A stretch of 34,576 bases of DNA from a virus: the IMG/VR virus record IMGVR_UViG_3300048818_000045, positions 1 to 34,576 of that record; one strand, 5' to 3'. Below the pieces are notes generated by a model that was not told where the DNA came from, ran no database searches, and saw nothing but the letters and a program-made list of their open reading frames with translations. How positions within the stretch are numbered: position 1 is the first letter of the stretch; each line of letters begins with the position of its first letter. Made by a program: the position numbers and the translations under genes. This document shows, one piece after another, positions 6,414-13,787 of this stretch.

Positions 6414-6706
6414 GGTTTCTCCTGTATTACGTTTAGAAGTCGGGATTCTTGGGTAACGAATTGGTCGCGGGCGGCTTCGTACGTCATCCCGCCAGCGCGA
6501 AGGTTGCGAATTTGCGTGAGCCGGTCAACCGGTAGGACTTCCCGCCGCAGGCGTTGGGCGCTCCGGATACGGACTTCGCGGAGGGTTCCGACGTTGACTC
6601 CGTACCAGCCACCGTACGGGCTTACGCGAGTGATACGGACGTCGGCCAGCTTGCCACTGACTTTGGCGACGTAGGTCTTTCCGATTTGGACTTCAGCTTT
6701 GGTCAT
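6401..6706 (-). CDS. Conserved phage hypothetical protein
   Basis: A 101-residue protein. The first 50 residues contain KTYVAKVSGKL, a VRI strand and a GGWYGVN segment followed by RIRSAQRLR. This pattern recurs in small phage proteins and suggests an SH3-like beta barrel. The tail has a conventional helix. Function is unknown. It is the middle gene of a leftward operon and overlaps the DUF3489 start by 13 nt, implying coupled translation. Its start lies 1 nt after the stop of the upstream gene. Confidence 0.68.
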   Translation of the reverse strand: MTKAEVQIGKTYVAKVSGKLADVRITRVSPYGGWYGVNVGTLREVRIRSAQRLRREVLPVDRLTQIRNLRAGGMTYEAARDQFVTQESRLLNVIQEKPCTS

Positions 6707-6707
6707 G

Positions 6708-6983
6708 TTATTTCAAGTCTCCAATCCAAGCGAGTTTGCCGGTGCTGGCGGCGTCCCTCTGTGTGCGGCCAGTCCAGCGAATCCGCCAAGCGCCCATCGT
6801 GGCTCCGCCTGCTGCCTTGTCGAGCCAGTTGATTCCTTGGTCTCCAGTCAAGCGGATGAGGGCCGCGCAGTGCTTCTGCGCGACCTCAAGTATGGTGCGC
6901 CGACACCGGTTCGAGCAGTACATCAGCAAGTAACGCGTGTCGCCGTTCTCTATGGCGAGTTCGTAAAGGGTTTGGGTTGCCAT
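6708..6983 (-). CDS. Hypothetical protein, first gene of leftward operon
   Basis: An unrecognised 91-residue protein. The segment YCSNRCRRTILE near residue 25 has two cysteines that might bind metal together with C39. The gene is supported by a strong ribosome binding site (AAGGAGA upstream of the ATG at 6983) and by tight spacing to the next leftward gene. The 141-nt gap to the rightward terminase gene must contain divergent control. On the leftward strand TTGCAC with a TTAAGT box 16 nt later is the best promoter match, but it is weak. Confidence 0.6.
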   Translation of the reverse strand: MATQTLYELAIENGDTRYLLMYCSNRCRRTILEVAQKHCAALIRLTGDQGINWLDKAAGGATMGAWRIRWTGRTQRDAASTGKLAWIGDLK

Positions 6984-7124
6984 CCGTGCGTTTCTCCTTA
7001 CATGATCAACTTAACTTCGATCCGTTTGATGTGCAAGAGGAATCTGCTGCTACTTCGCCTCAGTTTCGCTTATTTCTTCAGCGTGCTGCGATCCGGCGAG
7101 CCAATGCACGTTTCGGTCCACTAA

Positions 7125-7553
7125 ATGGGACGCCCCGCATACAAAGCGACAGATAAGCAACGTGCGGAAGTCGTGCTGCGCGTAACGCGGGGCGAGACAC
7201 ATCAGCAGATATCGGAATCGCTGAACATCGACAAGCACACCCTGCACAAGTACTTTAAGCCGGAGTTGGTCGATGCAGGTAGGCGGCTGAATCAGTTAAT
7301 CGGTGGTACGCTGGCGGCCAAGGCATTATCTGGCGATGTGACGTCTTGTATTTTCTGGCTTAAGTGCAAGGCTGGCTTCCGCGAGAAGGGCAGCGAATAC
7401 TCACAGCAGCAGGGCGGGCGTGTCACATACGGTTGGTCTGACGATGTGGACGCTGCCGCTACCCAACAGGCGAAGACCAAGCCATCCAAGCCGACGGAAC
7501 AGCAGCAGACCGAACCGGTCGTGGATGCGCCAGTAGGGATGCGACCAAACTGA
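7125..7553 (+). CDS. Terminase small subunit
   Basis: The 142-residue protein has a helix-turn-helix at about residues 10-40 (a GETHQQISESLNID turn), then a helical segment with AAKALSGDVTSCIFWLKCKAGFRE, which is the familiar oligomerisation and length-control region of phage small terminases. The C-terminal 45 residues are Gln/Thr/Pro-rich and probably disordered. It recognises viral DNA and regulates the large subunit. It lies immediately before terL, with 1 nt between stop and start. No clear ribosome binding site precedes the ATG, yet the start fits the family well. Confidence 0.82.
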   Translation: MGRPAYKATDKQRAEVVLRVTRGETHQQISESLNIDKHTLHKYFKPELVDAGRRLNQLIGGTLAAKALSGDVTSCIFWLKCKAGFREKGSEYSQQQGGRVTYGWSDDVDAAATQQAKTKPSKPTEQQQTEPVVDAPVGMRPN

Positions 7554-7554
7554 T

Positions 7555-9753
7555 ATGCGACCCGGTACAGAGTCAGACAACCTCGCGACGAATCCAGCGG
7601 TCATCAGCAACGCGCTAGGGACGTTTCGTCGCATCAAATATAATCCGCTCCCATCGCAGAATCGGTTTCATGGTTCACTCGCGAAGTTTCGCGGATTTTC
7701 TGGAAGTATCGGATCAGGTAAGTCAGCGGCGCTCGTACAGGAATCAATTAAGTTGGCGTTATGCAATGCGGGCTTGCTTGGCGTAGTCCTCGCGCCCACA
7801 TTTCCAGTCCTGCGCGACAGTACAGAGCGCTCTTTCTTCGACGTGCTGGAACGTAACGAGATTCCGTACGAACACCAGAAATCGGAGAACCTCGTAACGC
7901 TAACGGAGCCCGGAAGCGAAATTCTCTTCCGCTCAGCAAATGAATTTGAACGCCTACGTGGTACCAACATCGCGTGGTTTGCATTTGATGAGTTGACGTA
8001 CTGCGAAAAGGAATCATGGCTGCGAATGATGGGTCGGTTACGGCACCCGCTCGCAACCAAGCTGTCCGGCATCGCTGCATGGACACCTAACGGATTCGAT
8101 TGGGTCTACGATATGTTCGTTGGTCCGAATAAGGGCGAAGATTACGAGGCGGTACTGGCCACACCGCGCGAAAACGTATTCCTGCCATCCGACTTCTACG
8201 ATACGCTGGCGCGTTCCTACGACACCCAATTCGCAGCACAGGAACTTGAAGGCCAATACCTCAACATCTTCGCGGGCCGCTGCTACCACGCATTCGACCG
8301 CGAAGTGCATTTGAAAAACTCCATCTCCTACGGCTTCGACACCGGCTATCCGCTGTGTTGGGCGATGGACTTCAACGTCAACCCGATGGCAAGCGTGCTA
8401 CTTCAGTTCATCGACCATACGACGGCAGCCGACCGTTACGCGGGAATCAAAGTACAGCGCGCGCATGTGCTTGATGAGATTTGGATTCAGAATGCCACGA
8501 CGTTGCAGGCGTGCGAGGAGTTCGGTAACCGCACGCGCAAGATTGCGGAGTCGATGCACGGCGGATTGCAAGTGTACGTCTATGGCGATGCCTCTGGCGG
8601 CGCACGGCAGACGGCAGGTAGCGGCGCTCCGTCCGATTGGCAAACCGTGCGCGAATGGTTCAATCGTCATCCCGAGTACAAGGTAAGCTTCAAATACAAG
8701 AAGGCCAATCCGTTCCAAAAGGACCGCGTTGCGGCGGTTAACGGCGCACTACGGTCGTCCACTGGCCTTATCAATATGTACGTGGATGCGAAGTGTAAGC
8801 ATCTGATTGAGGACCTGGAAAAGGTTTCGTGGAAGCCAGGCACGGCAATGATCGACAAAGACAAAGACAAGATGCTGAGTCATATGTGTGTTACCGGCGA
8901 TACGAAAGTTTTCACCGTGCAGGGGCTTAAGCCGATCGGCGAGTTGGTTGGCGCGACCGGGTATGTTTACGGTTGGAGCCACAAGTTAAAGCGAACCTCC
9001 GTTGCGCGTTACGACGTTGCCGCCCAGACATTCGCGGACGCAGAAGTCTGGCGCGTGCAGTTGGATGATGGCTCCCATATCGACTGCACGATAAACCACA
9101 AGTTTTTAAGGCGCGATGGCTCCTACGCAATGCTTTCGGATCTTAGCGTAGGCGACTCACTGATGCCGATGTATTGGCGCGTCATGGAAAACGGGTACCT
9201 TAAAGTACGCAAAATGGAGTCTCCATCATTTCGTGATTGGGAGTGGGCGCATCGGTTGGTTGGAATGGATATCAAGGGCAAGAAGTCAAACCATCGCAAC
9301 CATTGGGACCACGATAATAAAGACAAGCAGGACAATCATCCAGACAATCTGATATTTAGAACAGCAAGCGAGCACATAGCGCACCACATGCAAGAACCGG
9401 ATGCCAATAAGCGCGGATTGCCAAATACGCGCAAAACTCCAATGAGTGACGAGGAACGCGCAGCACGCAGTGAACGTAGGAGCGCCGCTAATGTGGCTAT
9501 GTGGGCAGACCCTGTACGGCGTGCCGCTATCTCTGTCGCAATTCGCCAAAGCAAGCAGCGCCAACCGAACAACCATAAAATAACCGGAATTGAGCCGCTT
9601 GGAAGAGCGCCTGTCTATTGCCTGCATACCTCACTTGGAAACTTCGCCACGGACTCGCTCATTATCGGTAATTCGGATGCGCTTGGATACGCGATTGAGG
9701 CAGAGATGGGCTTACGCACGGCGGGCGGTTACAGCGCGCGGCAATTGATATAA
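7555..9753 (+). CDS. terL: Terminase large subunit containing an intein
   Basis: The packaging motor. Walker A GSIGSGKS is at residues 50-57, Walker B ending in Asp145-Glu146, the RNase H-like nuclease starts at the DFNVNP strand (Asp272), with Asp345 in YGDASGG and the last acidic residue Asp708 in SDALGY. Residues 445-706 are an intein inserted directly before SDALGY; removing it leaves about 470 residues, the normal TerL length. The mature protein packages DNA into the prohead and cuts it. Splicing is therefore needed to rejoin Asp708 with the rest of the nuclease site. The reading frame is intact throughout. Confidence 0.95.
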   Translation: MRPGTESDNLATNPAVISNALGTFRRIKYNPLPSQNRFHGSLAKFRGFSGSIGSGKSAALVQESIKLALCNAGLLGVVLAPTFPVLRDSTERSFFDVLERNEIPYEHQKSENLVTLTEPGSEILFRSANEFERLRGTNIAWFAFDELTYCEKESWLRMMGRLRHPLATKLSGIAAWTPNGFDWVYDMFVGPNKGEDYEAVLATPRENVFLPSDFYDTLARSYDTQFAAQELEGQYLNIFAGRCYHAFDREVHLKNSISYGFDTGYPLCWAMDFNVNPMASVLLQFIDHTTAADRYAGIKVQRAHVLDEIWIQNATTLQACEEFGNRTRKIAESMHGGLQVYVYGDASGGARQTAGSGAPSDWQTVREWFNRHPEYKVSFKYKKANPFQKDRVAAVNGALRSSTGLINMYVDAKCKHLIEDLEKVSWKPGTAMIDKDKDKMLSHMCVTGDTKVFTVQGLKPIGELVGATGYVYGWSHKLKRTSVARYDVAAQTFADAEVWRVQLDDGSHIDCTINHKFLRRDGSYAMLSDLSVGDSLMPMYWRVMENGYLKVRKMESPSFRDWEWAHRLVGMDIKGKKSNHRNHWDHDNKDKQDNHPDNLIFRTASEHIAHHMQEPDANKRGLPNTRKTPMSDEERAARSERRSAANVAMWADPVRRAAISVAIRQSKQRQPNNHKITGIEPLGRAPVYCLHTSLGNFATDSLIIGNSDALGYAIEAEMGLRTAGGYSARQLI
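8887..9672 (+). mobile_element. TerL intein with HNH homing endonuclease domain
   Basis: The 262-residue intein begins with Cys (CVTGDTKV, block A of the Hint fold), has a block-B-like segment ending IDCTINHKF, and ends in a C-terminal splice block LHTSLGNFATDSLIIGN followed by Ser, the usual +1 nucleophile. Gly rather than His precedes the terminal Asn. Between the splicing halves lies an HNH nuclease segment (WDHDNKDKQDNHPDNL and a later HIAHH). A region with AARSERRSAANVAMWADP resembles the NUMOD3 DNA-binding motif of homing nucleases. The insertion point interrupts the TerL nuclease active site, a typical intein target. Confidence 0.9.
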
Positions 9754-9798
9754 TGGCGGATATGGCATCGACAGCGGCAGCAAATACGGATTGCGTAA

Positions 9799-10209
9799 AT
9801 GACTCCGAATGAGTACGAATGGCAGCATTGCAAGGGCCGTGATGCGGACGGCGATACGTTCAATACCGCCGTGCTGGTTCACGGAACCGGCAAGATTCTT
9901 TCCAGGATTTCCATTCCGCGCGCCGATGAGTATTACTATCGCGCCTATTTCTACGTTCCGAAATCGGTATTCGATGCAGCGGACGAGGGGTTCGACTTCA
10001 TTAGTCTCGATAGCGCCAAGACGTTCGTAGAGGGTATCGTTAGCGCCTGGAACCAAGACGATGCAACGAAGATAGTTAATGTAGGCCGCAAGAATGATAA
10101 TCCGCATCGACCCGCCGATCCCCCTAAACACGCCGCGAGGTCCGGCCTACGCCCATTTCTTGATCGACTACGGAACAGAGCACGACTTGCTCTGGCAAGT
10201 CTTCGTTAA
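9799..10209 (+). CDS. Conserved phage hypothetical protein (head module)
   Basis: A 136-residue protein that follows terL. Residues 1-90 read as a compact globular domain with alternating strands (VLVHGTGKILSRISIPRA, then YYRAYFYVPK), a pattern seen in small proteins beside terminase genes in other phages. The last 36 residues are basic and overlap the next gene by 116 nt in a different frame, which is a large overlap for this genome. No ribosome binding site is evident. Function is unknown. Confidence 0.6.
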   Translation: MTPNEYEWQHCKGRDADGDTFNTAVLVHGTGKILSRISIPRADEYYYRAYFYVPKSVFDAADEGFDFISLDSAKTFVEGIVSAWNQDDATKIVNVGRKNDNPHRPADPPKHAARSGLRPFLDRLRNRARLALASLR

Positions 10210-10375
10210 GGAAACTGGCGAATCCTGGTGCATTCCAAATCGTGAGGTACGGCTTGAGGCGAACTGGAGTTTAGGCGTACGCGCGGAACAGAAGCATACA
10301 GCCGTGCCGGTCTGGTATCCGCGAGAATGCACGGCGCTGACGTGGAAAGAAGCGGCAGTAGAAACGATTCACTAA
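10094..10375 (+). CDS. Conserved phage hypothetical protein (head module)
   Basis: A 93-residue protein with RIDPPIPLNTPRG near its start, then AHFLIDYGTEHDLLW and a TGESWCIPN segment. This signature occurs in small phage proteins located between terminase and portal genes; their function is unknown to me. It overlaps the previous gene by 116 nt and ends 11 nt before the next start. No ribosome binding site is visible, so translation may depend on the upstream gene. Confidence 0.68.
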   Translation: MIIRIDPPIPLNTPRGPAYAHFLIDYGTEHDLLWQVFVKETGESWCIPNREVRLEANWSLGVRAEQKHTAVPVWYPRECTALTWKEAAVETIH

Positions 10376-10386
10376 AAAGGAACAAT

Positions 10387-10716
10387 ATGAATTCTATTTA
10401 TGGCATAGCAGACCAACATGCTGCTAATCTTAGCGGAAACATCGGCCTGGAGAATCAGGCCATGGCGCGCGCGCCGCAAGTCGCCACGCATTTGGAAGTG
10501 CTCGCGAAAGAGTTGGGCGCTTTGGACGATTCTATTCTGCGCCTATCTAACAAGATTGCGCCAATCCTATCCGTCGTACCTCCAAACGGTACGGCCGTTG
10601 GGTTGTCGCCGAACGCTCCGACAGCGCCGCTGGCCAGTCGCATAGCGGAAATCAGTCGGACGATTGCGAGCCACACACTGGCCATCCAATCGCTTATCGA
10701 CCGCGTGGAGGTGTAA
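10387..10716 (+). CDS. Hypothetical protein, partly coiled-coil
   Basis: A protein of 109 residues from the ATG at 10387, which follows AAAAAGGA with good spacing; an ORF start at 10327 is in frame but has no ribosome binding site. Residues 25-60 and 80-105 carry hydrophobic heptad-like patterns with few prolines, as in a helical hairpin or coiled coil. The middle is a Pro/Asn-rich turn. It sits two genes before the portal. Function is unknown. Confidence 0.62.
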   Translation: MNSIYGIADQHAANLSGNIGLENQAMARAPQVATHLEVLAKELGALDDSILRLSNKIAPILSVVPPNGTAVGLSPNAPTAPLASRIAEISRTIASHTLAIQSLIDRVEV

Positions 10717-10717
10717 C

Positions 10718-11056
10718 TTGGCAGCATACAACGCAACTGTAACATTTGGCGCGAGCGTCACAAGCGTAGTGACCGCGCTAGGACTTCCAGTCGATACATT
10801 CCTTCGCCGCCTCATCATCGAGCCGCTACGGGCCAACACGCATGCATCGTGGGTGGGTCTGATTACTCCTAACGCGGCGGCGTTAACCACGTCTGGCGTG
10901 AACAAGGTTCAGGAAATGGGCATCCCCACAGCCGGGGTAGCACTTGACCGATTCGTAGACGCCGCATCCGGGTCGGACCACAACATTGACCCAGGCGTTT
11001 ACGCTGTTGCCGGAACCGCTGGCGAAGGTTGCACGATTTCTGCTTTGACCATCTAA
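10718..11056 (+). CDS. Possible small virion protein, TTG start
   Basis: The product (about 112 residues) is Ala/Thr/Val-rich with short beta-like segments and no cysteine motif except near the end, which fits a small virion or decoration protein, but no family is recognised. The start is decided by GGAGG at 10707-10711, 6 nt before a TTG at 10718. An in-frame ATG at 10664 would overlap the previous gene by 53 nt and give a basic, unrelated-looking tail. The stop is 1 nt before the portal ATG. Confidence 0.6.
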   Translation: MAAYNATVTFGASVTSVVTALGLPVDTFLRRLIIEPLRANTHASWVGLITPNAAALTTSGVNKVQEMGIPTAGVALDRFVDAASGSDHNIDPGVYAVAGTAGEGCTISALTI

Positions 11057-11057
11057 A

Positions 11058-12713
11058 ATGGCCGCTCCCGCCTTAGTCCCCGCATCTACGTATCAAGTCC
11101 CGAGCCGCAAGGATGACAGCATCCGCGTCCCCGTGACAAAGCTCGACGTGCAAAGCGCCGAGCATATGCTCTATGCGGATGCGTGGACTTCCATCGATCT
11201 AATTCAAGCCTCCGGCGTGCGGATGAAAAATCAGGCCGAGCGATTCCTGATTAAGCGACCGAAGGAATTGTTTGACGTTTACCAGGAGCGCATCCGGCGC
11301 TTCACGCATGAGCCGATATTGGGCGTAGCGGTCGGCTGGTACATCTCGGCCATGTTCCGCAAAGACCCGACCATTCAGCAACCGAAAGGCGGCGGGACGG
11401 CAAGCGGCACTTGGTATGACGCGTTCCTTCAAAACTGCGATGGCGCGAATACGACGTTCATCGACGTGTGGCGCGAAATCTTCAAGCAGTTGTGCTTGAA
11501 TCGCACCTGCTACGTGCTGGTGGATCTTCCGAATACAGATAACCCCGGCGTCATTCCGATTAGCAGAGCGGACGAACAGGCGCAGGGTCTCGATAAGCCA
11601 CTGCTCACTGTGTACGATGCACGGCAGGTGATTAACTTCAGCGCCGATACGCGCGGAAATCTGGACTGGATCGTAATAAAGACGGAGCGCAAAGACCAGG
11701 AATTTCTTGGTGAGACGAAAGACGTAACGACGTGGTATTACTTCGACCGCCAGGAATACCGCGTGTATGAGCGTAAAGCTACGCACGGCACGACGTTGGA
11801 CCAAACTTATGTAATCTACAACAGCAGCGGTGACCGCATCGATAACAACTCTCCGATGGCCACGTTAATCGACCGTGGTCCGCATTCGCTGTCGAAGTTC
11901 AATCGCGTTCCCGTGCGGCGCATCGAAGTGCCCGACGCTCTGTGGTTAGGCAACCGTGCGTACATGCAGATGATGACGCACATCAACAAAGAGAACGAGT
12001 ACGACTGGGCGTTGACGATGAGTTGCCTCGCGCAACTGCTGGTTATCGGGCAGCAGGATCTTACCAACCTCACAATCACAGAGGCCGGCTTCCTGCATTT
12101 GCCGGATGCCGCCGCGCATATCGAGTGGCTTGAGCCAAAAGGCACGTCGTTCGAGGCGATGCAGAAGCGCATCGACAACTTACGCCAGGAAATCTTCCGC
12201 GTCCTATATCTCCAGGCGCAGGGCAAGGATTCCAGCGCAACTGCTGCCGGTGCGTCAGGCTATTCCAAAGAAGTAGACATGATTCCCGCATCCGACGCGC
12301 TGAACGGATTCGGTAAAGTCGTGCGCCAGGGCATGCAGAACGTGCTTGATGACGTATCGATGGCGCGCGATGGTATCGATACACTCAAGTGGGACGTGAA
12401 CGGATTTCGGTTTGAGGTCAAGCCCGCAACGATCTCAATCGCCTTGTGTGATGAATATCTGAGTCTGCAAATCCCCTCCGTCACCGCCGAGAAGGAAGTC
12501 CAGAAGCGAACAGTGCGCGATGTTCTCGACGGCTACAACCAAGATGTGATCGACAAGGCGTGCAAAGAAGTGGATGCGGCCCCGTCGCAGCAGGAGCTTA
12601 AGGAGCAGCAGGCGCAAACGCAAGCCTCAATGTACGGGCAGGCTTTCGATAAGGCCGACAATCGGGCTACGGCGAAGGATGAACTTGGGCAGTTGAGTAC
12701 GGCGAGTATTTGA
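11058..12713 (+). CDS. Portal protein (DUF4055-like)
   Basis: The 551-residue protein resembles DUF4055 portal proteins: an N-terminal helix-rich region with a conserved FxVYQERIRRF-like segment (residues 70-85), a long alpha/beta middle, and a Gln-rich C-terminal tail (about 510-535). The sequence around 300-360 (NENEYDWALTMSC-like helix and LGxxQ) fits the portal clip and stem. The portal forms the dodecameric ring where DNA enters and the tail attaches. Order (terminase, small genes, portal, scaffold, coat) supports the call. Confidence 0.8.
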   Translation: MAAPALVPASTYQVPSRKDDSIRVPVTKLDVQSAEHMLYADAWTSIDLIQASGVRMKNQAERFLIKRPKELFDVYQERIRRFTHEPILGVAVGWYISAMFRKDPTIQQPKGGGTASGTWYDAFLQNCDGANTTFIDVWREIFKQLCLNRTCYVLVDLPNTDNPGVIPISRADEQAQGLDKPLLTVYDARQVINFSADTRGNLDWIVIKTERKDQEFLGETKDVTTWYYFDRQEYRVYERKATHGTTLDQTYVIYNSSGDRIDNNSPMATLIDRGPHSLSKFNRVPVRRIEVPDALWLGNRAYMQMMTHINKENEYDWALTMSCLAQLLVIGQQDLTNLTITEAGFLHLPDAAAHIEWLEPKGTSFEAMQKRIDNLRQEIFRVLYLQAQGKDSSATAAGASGYSKEVDMIPASDALNGFGKVVRQGMQNVLDDVSMARDGIDTLKWDVNGFRFEVKPATISIALCDEYLSLQIPSVTAEKEVQKRTVRDVLDGYNQDVIDKACKEVDAAPSQQELKEQQAQTQASMYGQAFDKADNRATAKDELGQLSTASI

Positions 12714-12738
12714 CGCCCATCCGCGAATGTGATAAGTT
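12710..12738 (+). promoter_or_regulatory. Candidate promoter of the zinc-knuckle gene
   Basis: TTGACG (12710-12715, 5 of 6) and TAAGTT (12733-12738, 3 of 6) are separated by 17 nt. The ATG at 12746 lies 7 nt after the -10 box and has no ribosome binding site, so the message may be leaderless. The weak -10 makes this tentative. Confidence 0.3.
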
Positions 12739-12745
12739 GTAGTTT

Positions 12746-13042
12746 ATGGCAAAGATGAATGACGTAATTGCGGAGACAAGACCTCAACCGGGAACTCCCG
12801 CAGAGATCGCCTCCGAGCAAAAAGCATTATCGGATCGGCTGAAGCAATTAGCGGAACAGTTGGCCGCTGGTAAGGACTCCGAATTGGAGAAGTTATCCAA
12901 GGCGGTCGGGGAGTTCAACCGCATCTTCAACGAGTCCTACTCGCTTCAGCTCGGCGTAAAACCTAAGGCTGCGCGCAAATGTTCGCTGTGCCACCAGCCG
13001 GGCCATCGCGCTAGGCAATGCACGGGAATAGCGACGGCGTAA
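12746..13042 (+). CDS. Coiled-coil protein with a CCHC zinc knuckle
   Basis: A 98-residue protein. Residues 20-65 are a charged helix with heptad character. The C-terminus carries CSLCHQPGHRARQC, an exact C-x2-C-x4-H-x4-C zinc knuckle of the type found in retroviral nucleocapsid and some nucleic-acid-binding proteins, flanked by basic residues (KPKAARK). RNA or single-stranded DNA binding is the natural inference, not proven. It lies between portal and an HTH gene and lacks a ribosome binding site; a weak promoter precedes it. Confidence 0.65.
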   Translation: MAKMNDVIAETRPQPGTPAEIASEQKALSDRLKQLAEQLAAGKDSELEKLSKAVGEFNRIFNESYSLQLGVKPKAARKCSLCHQPGHRARQCTGIATA

Positions 13043-13315
13043 ATGCTAGATCTACCTGGTGGTGGAATACCGCGTCATGGTTACAGCGGCCTAATTGCCC
13101 TTTGCGGGCAGTCGCAAGAGGTAATGAGTAAGTATTGCGGGGTAATCGGAAATGCCAGATTGTACATCTTGTGGGCCTGCCGTGAATACACCCAAGCGAA
13201 ACTGGCGCGGCACTTGGGATTCTCCACTTCCTACCTAAACGACGTGATTAAGGGCAAGCGCGCGATTACGGAGGCGTTTGTGCAGCGGGTTATTGAACGC
13301 GGGGAAATGAAGTAA
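13043..13315 (+). CDS. XRE-like helix-turn-helix protein
   Basis: A 90-residue protein whose C-terminal half (from about residue 39) has the pattern of a Cro/CI-type HTH: a Tyr-Thr-Gln-x-Lys-Leu-Ala helix, a turn, and FSTSYLNDVIKGKRAIT as recognition helix and loop. The N-terminal 38 residues are glycine-rich and may not be translated; an in-frame ATG at 13124 is possible but its GAGG is only 2 nt away. It may act as a small transcription regulator, here within a head-gene cluster. The TAA overlaps the next ATG (TAATG). Confidence 0.6.
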   Translation: MLDLPGGGIPRHGYSGLIALCGQSQEVMSKYCGVIGNARLYILWACREYTQAKLARHLGFSTSYLNDVIKGKRAITEAFVQRVIERGEMK

Positions 13316-13626
13316 TGTTCAAAATAGTCCGAGTCCAACTCGCACAAAGCGGAACGCTCCAGAAGCTCGATACGCCCATTGCTCTCGTGGCGTGCGATGA
13401 GCGTGATTGTGGCGCGTACATCTCGCTTCAGTTTCCGTTCGCCAACGCACGCGAAGGCCACGTCCAGCTACTACCAGCGCTGGCGCAGAACGGATGGCTG
13501 ATTGACCTAGACATGCATCGATGCCCAGGCCACGCGAAAGAATTATTGGCCGCGCAGAATCTTGTGCAGATCGCCAAATCCATACCGCACATTATCGACG
13601 TGAATCCAGATAGGAAGGTCCAGTAA
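13315..13626 (+). CDS. Hypothetical protein
   Basis: A 103-residue protein whose ATG overlaps the upstream stop (TAATG) and whose stop overlaps the next ATG in the same way, so three consecutive genes are translationally linked. It has three cysteines and two histidines (CDERDC near 27, HRCPGH near 68-73) that might bind metal. No family is recognised. Confidence 0.55.
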   Translation: MFKIVRVQLAQSGTLQKLDTPIALVACDERDCGAYISLQFPFANAREGHVQLLPALAQNGWLIDLDMHRCPGHAKELLAAQNLVQIAKSIPHIIDVNPDRKVQ

Positions 13627-13787
13627 TGGCAACCGTGGAGATGTACGGATTCGTAGACCAGTACGGCGTTACAATGCCAGCGCCGGGGTTTGAACACCTT
13701 ATCGGCGAACCGCCTCCGCACCGATGGGTAATCGGCAGCAATGGATTGCCTGTGTACACGGAACTGCCGGAAGATACAAATGAGTAA
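13626..13787 (+). CDS. 53-residue hypothetical protein
   Basis: A short gene starting at the ATG that overlaps the preceding TAA and ending at TAA 13787, just inside the next gene's start. The product is acidic, with a Pro-rich middle (IGEPPPHRW) and no motif I recognise. Its existence rests on the overlap chain on both sides. Function is unknown. Confidence 0.45.
   Translation: MATVEMYGFVDQYGVTMPAPGFEHLIGEPPPHRWVIGSNGLPVYTELPEDTNE

Noticed and set aside
5731-6456. Rightward 241-residue reading frame opposite the leftward operon
   Set aside because: It is the mirror of the DUF3489 gene, which has a domain match, ribosome binding site, terminator and operon context. The rightward frame has no motif or ribosome binding site.
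9753-9812. 19-residue reading frame after terL with TATAAT nearby
   Set aside because: Too short and without ribosome binding site; the next real gene starts inside it in another frame. The TATAAT overlaps the terL stop and has no -35 partner.
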